Origin: an uncultured Oscillospiraceae bacterium
GTDB taxonomy: Bacteria; Bacillota; Clostridia; Oscillospirales; Ruminococcaceae
Length of the DNA: 33,772 nt
Reading direction: 5' to 3'
Assembly (NCBI GenBank): GCA_934513685.1
Contig: CAKSWY010000026.1
Coordinates: 1-33,772 of the forward strand
Shown: piece by piece, positions 29,137 through 33,772 of the stretch
Layout of the letters: every line of letters starts with the position of its first letter
Position numbering within the stretch: the first letter of the stretch is position 1
Notes under the pieces: model-generated
Told to the model about the DNA's origin: nothing
Databases searched by the model: none
What the model saw: only the letters and a program-made list of their open reading frames with translations
Translations under genes and position numbers: made by a program

Positions 29137-30534
29137 ATGCATCTGAATGAGCAGTTGGCCGCCTATGTGCGCGGCAAAAAAGTCGCTTTTATCGGTGCGG
29201 GCGTCAGCCACAAAGAGCTGATCCCCCAGTTTGTTGAAATGGGCGCAAAGGTTACTTTGTGCGATAAAAAGCCGAATCTGGAAGCCTTCGGCGAGTACGG
29301 TGAAACCCTGAAGAAGCTGGGCATTGGCCTGAGCTTGGGCGAGAACTACATGGACGGCTTTGAGGGGCAGGACATCATCATGCGGACTCCCGGCTTTGAG
29401 TTCTACACCCCCGCGCTGCAGAAGGCCCATGAGCACGGCGCCGAGCTGAGCAGCGAGATGGAGCTGTTCTTCAAGTACTGCCCCTGCGAAAAGGTCGCCG
29501 TGACCGGCAGCGATGGCAAAACCACTACCACCAGCCTGATCGCCGCCATGTTCGAGGCCGCGGGCCGCACCGTGCATCTGGGCGGAAACATCGGCCGCGC
29601 CCTGCTGCCCATTCTGGGCGAGGTGAAGCCCGAGGATGAGGCGGTTGTGGAGCTGTCCAGCTTCCAGCTGATCAGCATGGACCAGAGCCCCAATGTGGCC
29701 GTGGTGACTAACGTGACCCCCAACCATCTGGACCATCACAAGGACATGGCCGAGTACATCAACGCCAAGCGGAACATCCTGCTGTGGCAGCAGCCCCCCT
29801 GCCGCGCCGTGCTGGGCTACGAGAACGACGTGAGCCGCGGCATGAAGGCCGACTGCAAGGGCGAGCAGGTGTGGTTTACCCGCCTGCATGACACCGACAA
29901 CGGGGCCTTCCTGCGCAAAGAGGACGACATGCTGTGCATGGCGGAGAACGGCGTGGTGACCCCCGTGCTGGCCCACAGCGAGATGAAGCTGCGCGGTCTG
30001 CACAATGTGGAGAACCTGCTGGCTGCCATTGCCGCCGTGTGGGGCCGGGTGCCTCTGGAGGCCATTCAGCAGGTGGGCCGCACCTTCAAGGGTGTGGAGC
30101 ACCGCATTGAGCCGGTGCGCACGCTGGACGGCGTGACCTGGTACAACGACTCCATCGGCACCAGCCCCACCCGCACCATTGCCGGCCTGCGCAGCTTCGA
30201 CCAGAAGCTGATCCTCATTGCGGGCGGCTACGACAAGAAGATCCCCTATGCGCCTCTGGCCCCGGAGATCGTGGCCCACGTGAAGGTGCTGGTTCTGATG
30301 GGTGCCACCGGCCCCGTGATCGAGAAGGCGCTGGAAGAGTGCCCCGGCTATGCCGAGGCCGGCATCAAGGTGGAGCACGCTGCCACCCTGGAAGAGGCCG
30401 TGGAGCTGGCCCGCAAGGATTCGGTGCCCGGCGACGAGGTGCTGTTCAGCCCTGCCAGCGCCAGCTTTGACCTGTACCCCAACTTTGAGGTGCGCGGTCA
30501 GCACTTCAAGCGGCTGGTCAACGAACTGAAGTGA
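29137..30534 (+). CDS. murD: UDP-N-acetylmuramoylalanine--D-glutamate ligase
   Basis: This 465-residue Mur ligase adds D-Glu to UDP-MurNAc-L-Ala in peptidoglycan synthesis. The N-terminal Rossmann-like domain is KVAFIGAGVSHKELI. The ATP loop is VTGSDGKTTTTSLIA (about 118-132); the central domain then has HLGGNIGRALLP, VVELSSFQL and TNVTPNHLDHHKDMAEYINAK. The C-terminal domain has GVEHRIEPVRTLDGVTWYNDS, GTSPTRTIAGL and LILIAGGYDKKIPY, and ends near FSPASASFDLYPNFEVRG. ATG 29137 is the first with a ribosome site (GTGAGGTGTG). It is not in the usual dcw cluster here but heads a coupled operon. Confidence 0.96.
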   Translation: MHLNEQLAAYVRGKKVAFIGAGVSHKELIPQFVEMGAKVTLCDKKPNLEAFGEYGETLKKLGIGLSLGENYMDGFEGQDIIMRTPGFEFYTPALQKAHEHGAELSSEMELFFKYCPCEKVAVTGSDGKTTTTSLIAAMFEAAGRTVHLGGNIGRALLPILGEVKPEDEAVVELSSFQLISMDQSPNVAVVTNVTPNHLDHHKDMAEYINAKRNILLWQQPPCRAVLGYENDVSRGMKADCKGEQVWFTRLHDTDNGAFLRKEDDMLCMAENGVVTPVLAHSEMKLRGLHNVENLLAAIAAVWGRVPLEAIQQVGRTFKGVEHRIEPVRTLDGVTWYNDSIGTSPTRTIAGLRSFDQKLILIAGGYDKKIPYAPLAPEIVAHVKVLVLMGATGPVIEKALEECPGYAEAGIKVEHAATLEEAVELARKDSVPGDEVLFSPASASFDLYPNFEVRGQHFKRLVNELK

Positions 30535-31307
30535 TTACAGCCGTCACCCCCGGGCAGGGGGCGGCGCAGTTTCGGGCGGCGCTGGCTGGGGTCCCCGCAT
30601 TGGGGCCTCAGCTTGGCGCTGCCTTTGCGCTGTATGGAGAAAAGCCTGCCAGCGGCTGGGCGTTTTACCTGGCTGGGGGCTGCCCGCTGGCGGTAAAAGG
30701 CCGGGCGGCCTGGCTGGCCGTGCCCCACGGTAGCGAAGCCCCGGAAGGGGACGAACTGGCCAGCTTTCTGGGCTTTGTGGGGGCAGCCAGCCTGCACTCC
30801 AACGGCCCCGGCCCGGCGGGCTGGAAGAAGTCCGTGCTGGCGCGGATGGTCCCGGGGCCGGATCTGGCGGAACGCCCTGCTCCGGAAGGCTTTTGGCTGG
30901 ACAAAGCACCTTCCATGGGGGAGGTGGCGGACCTCATCATGGACGGGCAGTCCCGGGACGCCTGGGAGGATTTTTACGCCGAATGCTGCACCCGCCGCAA
31001 CCATGGCCTGGCCCGTATGTGGGTGGCCCGAGCGGCCGGGGACAAACCGGTTTCTACGGTGAGCGCCTGGGCCGTCTGGGAGGGCCGGGCCTACATGGCC
31101 ATGGGCCTGACCGCCCCGGAATGCCGCGGAAAGGGTCTGGCCGGGTGGCTCATCCCGGCCATGGCCCGGCAGCTGCTGGAGGAGGGCCAGGCGGTGGAAT
31201 TCCTCTGCCGGCCGGCCCTTGTGCCCTTTTACACCCGCCTTGGGATGCAACAAATCGGAAATTACTTTAAATATTATACAGAAAGTAGCGAATTGGATAC
31301 CGTATGA
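30531..31307 (+). CDS. GNAT-family N-acetyltransferase
   Basis: This is 258 residues. The GTG start at 30531 overlaps the murD stop (GTGA), so translation is coupled. The C-terminal half is a GNAT fold: VSTVSAWAVWEGRAYMAMGL (about 167-186), the acetyl-CoA loop APECRGKGLAGWLIP (about 189-203, RGKGLA), and FYTRLGMQQIG near the end. The first ~120 residues are rich in Ala, Gly and Pro, and I cannot assign them. The substrate is unknown. The position behind murD might hint at a cell-wall precursor, but GNAT enzymes vary too widely for that to be more than a guess. Confidence 0.82.
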   Translation: MITAVTPGQGAAQFRAALAGVPALGPQLGAAFALYGEKPASGWAFYLAGGCPLAVKGRAAWLAVPHGSEAPEGDELASFLGFVGAASLHSNGPGPAGWKKSVLARMVPGPDLAERPAPEGFWLDKAPSMGEVADLIMDGQSRDAWEDFYAECCTRRNHGLARMWVARAAGDKPVSTVSAWAVWEGRAYMAMGLTAPECRGKGLAGWLIPAMARQLLEEGQAVEFLCRPALVPFYTRLGMQQIGNYFKYYTESSELDTV

Positions 31308-32566
31308 GTGGAATTGAACAGTATTTTGACCTGAAGCCCCAGGTGCTGGAGCTGGATAAAAAAGCACTGGAACTGTGTGCGCCGGAGTTTGCCAAGGTGG
31401 AGGCGATCCGCGATGAAAACCAGTGGCGGATGCTGCGCGCCTTTACCGACAATAAGGTGAGCGCCACCCAGCTGGTGGGCAGCACCGGCTATGGATACGA
31501 CGACGCGGGCCGCGAAAAGCTGGACCGGGTGTTTGCCGATCTGGTGGGCGCCGAGGATGCCCTCTGCCGCAGCCATTTTCTGAGCGGCACCCACGCCCTC
31601 ACCGTGGCCCTGTTTGGACTGCTGCGCACCGGCGATACCCTGCTGGCCGCCACCGGCCGCCCCTACGATACGCTGGAAAGCGTCATCGGCATTGACGGGG
31701 CGGGCAAGGGCCTTGGCTCGCTGGCCGATTATGGCGTGAAGTACGACGAGGCCCCCCTGACGGCGGACTACCAGCCGGATTACGACCTGATTGCCCAAAA
31801 GGCACCTCAGGCCACGGTCTGCCACATTCAGCGCAGCCGGGGCTACACCGGCCGCAATGCCTTCGGCCTTGCCACCATCAAAAAGGTGATCGACACCGCC
31901 CGGGCGGCCAACCCGAACATTGTGGTGATGGTGGACAATTGCTACGGCGAGTTCACCCAGACCGCCGAGCCCACCAGCGTGGGCGCGGACATCATCGTGG
32001 GCAGCTTCATCAAAAATGTGGGCGGCGGCATTGCCCCCACCGGCGGCTACATTGCCGGCAAGGCCGATCTGGTGGAGAAGTGCGCCAACCGCCTCACCTG
32101 CCCGGGCGTGGGTCGGGAGCTGGGCTGCACCCTCGATGTGATGCGGGAGATGTTCCTGGGCCTGTACTACGCCCCGGGCGTGACCTGCGAGGCCCTCAAA
32201 ACCGCCATGTACGCCCAGTGCCTGCTGGAGCTGCTGGGCAAGGCCCCGGTGCCCCGCTACAACCAGGAGCACAACGACATCGTGACCTGCTTTGACGCGG
32301 GCAGTGCCGACGCGCTGGTGAGTTTTTGCCAGGGCATTCAGGCGGGCAGTCCTGTGGACAGCTACGTTTCGCCCGAGCCTTACGCCATGCCTGGCTATGA
32401 GGACGAGGTGGTGATGGCCGCCGGTGCCTTTACTCTGGGCAGCAGCATTGAGCTGAGCTGCGACGGCCCCCTGCGCGCCCCCTATACCTGCTACCTGCAG
32501 GGCGGCCTGAACTTTGCGGCCAGCCGGGCCGGTGTGCTGATGGCCGTGCAGAAGGCATTCTTTTAA
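31304..32566 (+). CDS. YnbB-like PLP-dependent enzyme (methionine gamma-lyase-related, 'aluminium resistance' family)
   Basis: This 420-residue PLP enzyme of fold type I is full length for the YnbB family of Firmicutes. AEDALCRSHFLSGTHALTVAL (near 84-104) and VVMVDNCYGEFTQ (about 206-218) are cofactor-binding segments, and GSFIKNVGGG (about 233-242) holds the likely Schiff-base Lys. The family resembles cystathionine gamma-synthase/methionine gamma-lyase enzymes, but its substrate in Clostridia is not settled. The start ATG at 31304 overlaps the GNAT stop (ATGA). In many Firmicutes ynbB sits near glnA or hfq; here it lies behind murD. Confidence 0.9.
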   Translation: MSGIEQYFDLKPQVLELDKKALELCAPEFAKVEAIRDENQWRMLRAFTDNKVSATQLVGSTGYGYDDAGREKLDRVFADLVGAEDALCRSHFLSGTHALTVALFGLLRTGDTLLAATGRPYDTLESVIGIDGAGKGLGSLADYGVKYDEAPLTADYQPDYDLIAQKAPQATVCHIQRSRGYTGRNAFGLATIKKVIDTARAANPNIVVMVDNCYGEFTQTAEPTSVGADIIVGSFIKNVGGGIAPTGGYIAGKADLVEKCANRLTCPGVGRELGCTLDVMREMFLGLYYAPGVTCEALKTAMYAQCLLELLGKAPVPRYNQEHNDIVTCFDAGSADALVSFCQGIQAGSPVDSYVSPEPYAMPGYEDEVVMAAGAFTLGSSIELSCDGPLRAPYTCYLQGGLNFAASRAGVLMAVQKAFF

Positions 32567-32587
32567 TGTGTGACAGGAGAAGGTTCC

Positions 32588-33736
32588 ATGACCGATCGGT
32601 GTGAGTACAAACAAAAAGGCTGCGGCGGCTGCCCGCTGCTGGGGCAGGCCTATGCAGAGCAGCTGGCCCAAAAGCAGCGCCGCGTGGAGAAGCTGCTGGG
32701 GAAATTCGGCCCGGTGGAGCCGATTCTGGGCATGGAGACACCTTGGAATTACCGCAACAAGGCCATTGCCACCTTCGGCACCGACCCGCGGGGGCGGCTG
32801 ATTCTGGGCATTTATGCCCGGGGCACCCATCGGGTGGTGCCGGTGCAGGGCTGCCGTTTGCAGAACGAGAGCCTGAATCAGGTACTGGAGGCGGTGCTGG
32901 CCGCTGCAAAGGCCTGCCGCTGGACGGCCTACGATGAGGACAAGGGCACCGGCCTTGTGCGCCATGTGCTGCTGCGCCACAGCCGCACCACCGGGCAGGT
33001 GCTGGTGACGCTGGTGACTCCCACCCCCCAGCTGCCCGGAAGCCGGAACTTTATTACCCGGCTGCGGGCGCTGGCCCCGCAGGTGAGCGGCGTGGTGCAG
33101 AACCTGAACCCCCGCCGCACCAGCGCGGTGCTGGGCACCCAGGAGAAGCTTCTGTGGGGCCGCCCCGCGGTGAAAGACACCCTCTGCGGGCAGGAATTCC
33201 TCATTTCGTCCCGGTCCTTTTACCAGGTGAACCCGGTACAGACCGAGCGGCTGTATGCGCTGGCCCTGAACGCGGCCGCCCTGACGGGCAAAGAGCGGGT
33301 GGTGGACGCCTATTGCGGCATCGGCACCATCGGCCTGTGCGCCGCGCCCCACGCGGGCCAGGTGGTGGGCGTGGAACTGAACCCGGAAGCCGCCCGGGAT
33401 GCGGCGGCCAACGCCAGACGCAACGGGGCAGCCAACGCGCGCTTTTATCAGGAGGACGCCACCCAGTGGCTGACCCGGCAGGCCGCGGAAGGCCAGAAGA
33501 CCGATGTGATCTTCCTGGACCCGCCCCGGGCGGGCAGCACGCCGGAGTTTCTGCGCGCCGCCGCCGCCATGAAGCCCAGCCGTATGGTGTACGTGAGCTG
33601 CGACCCCGCCACGCAGGCCCGCGACCTGGAGCTGCTGACCCGCCTAGGTTATCGCATGGAGCGGGCCTGGCCGGTGGATTTGTTCCCACATACGGAGCAC
33701 GTCGAAGCGATAGTTTCGCTACAAAGAGAAATCTAG
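32588..33736 (+). CDS. 23S rRNA (uracil-C5)-methyltransferase, RlmD/RlmCD type
   Basis: This 382-residue SAM-dependent RNA m5U methyltransferase has a 4Fe-4S cluster motif at the N-terminus (C5, C12, C15 in CEYKQKGCGGC) with the fourth Cys in VQGCRLQN (about 88). QVNPVQTERLYALAL follows. VVDAYCGIGTIGL (about 239) is the SAM loop, IFLDPPRAGSTPEF is motif IV, and YVSCDPATQARD has the catalytic nucleophile Cys. It lacks the N-terminal TRAM domain found in many members, so it is a short form. The start at 32588 follows AGGAGAAGG at about 5 bases. It is the last gene of the murD operon in this window, 21 bases after the YnbB-like gene. Confidence 0.92.
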   Translation: MTDRCEYKQKGCGGCPLLGQAYAEQLAQKQRRVEKLLGKFGPVEPILGMETPWNYRNKAIATFGTDPRGRLILGIYARGTHRVVPVQGCRLQNESLNQVLEAVLAAAKACRWTAYDEDKGTGLVRHVLLRHSRTTGQVLVTLVTPTPQLPGSRNFITRLRALAPQVSGVVQNLNPRRTSAVLGTQEKLLWGRPAVKDTLCGQEFLISSRSFYQVNPVQTERLYALALNAAALTGKERVVDAYCGIGTIGLCAAPHAGQVVGVELNPEAARDAAANARRNGAANARFYQEDATQWLTRQAAEGQKTDVIFLDPPRAGSTPEFLRAAAAMKPSRMVYVSCDPATQARDLELLTRLGYRMERAWPVDLFPHTEHVEAIVSLQREI

Positions 33737-33772
33737 TAGAAATCCTCCGTTTTACGTTATTTTCTCGTCACG

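Noticed and set aside
1..33772. CRISPR array, rRNA genes or complete prophage
   Set aside because: No regularly spaced repeats, no rRNA-like sequence and no phage structural genes were seen.

Overview
The window looks like a piece of the chromosome of a GC-rich, anaerobic, low-copy-of-nothing-exotic Clostridia bacterium, most likely in the Oscillospiraceae/Ruminococcaceae. The main reasons are a PolC-type replicase, the classic Clostridia gene order pyrH-frr-uppS-cdsA-dxr-rseP-ispG-polC, sigK and spoIIID homologues, TPP and T-box leaders, and a thioredoxin-reductase-like protein of the kind found in Clostridia. The genus cannot be settled from this sequence.

Region 1 (1-3100) is more AT-rich and is a patchwork of mobile-element remains: the 3' end of an IS256-type transposase, a non-coding tract rich in inverted repeats, an ECF sigma factor with a membrane-anchored putative anti-sigma partner, and a small excisionase-like helix-turn-helix gene with no integrase. 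It abuts two tandem, separately promoted copies of tRNA-Pro(GGG) (3179-3604) and a REP-like dispersed repeat.

Region 2 (4056-6100) is a translationally coupled three-gene operon: a small unknown protein, a divergent Spo0A-like response regulator and a histidine-kinase-like protein with degenerate motifs.

Region 3 (6140-17380) is the housekeeping block: UMP kinase, ribosome recycling factor, undecaprenyl diphosphate synthase, CDP-diglyceride synthase, two MEP-pathway enzymes (Dxr, IspG), the RseP protease and PolC. It joins isoprenoid precursor synthesis to lipid-carrier synthesis and ends at a strong bidirectional terminator.

Region 4 (17426-21561): a leftward operon of a TrxR-like flavoprotein lacking NADPH-site motifs, dCMP deaminase and uridine kinase; then rightward spoIIID and a two-domain PPK2 polyphosphate phosphotransferase.

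Region 5 (21563-23886): a promoter, TPP riboswitch and terminator, a ~380-nt strongly folding leader of unknown type, thiW, and an orphan HgdB/2-hydroxyacyl-CoA-dehydratase-type subunit.

Region 6 (23962-25937, leftward) is the most striking part: a tryptophan operon that has collapsed in place. A T-box leader with non-consensus key bases precedes a 23-codon trpE/trpG scar, a trpD'-'trpC fusion with a frameshift, an almost complete trpF, and the 3' half of trpA. trpE, most of trpG and trpD, trpB and half of trpA are gone.

Region 7 (26004-33772): an uninterrupted sigK, a peptide-type ABC transporter lipoprotein, then a tightly coupled operon murD - GNAT - YnbB-like PLP enzyme - RlmD-like RNA methyltransferase. 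No CRISPR array or rRNA was seen.
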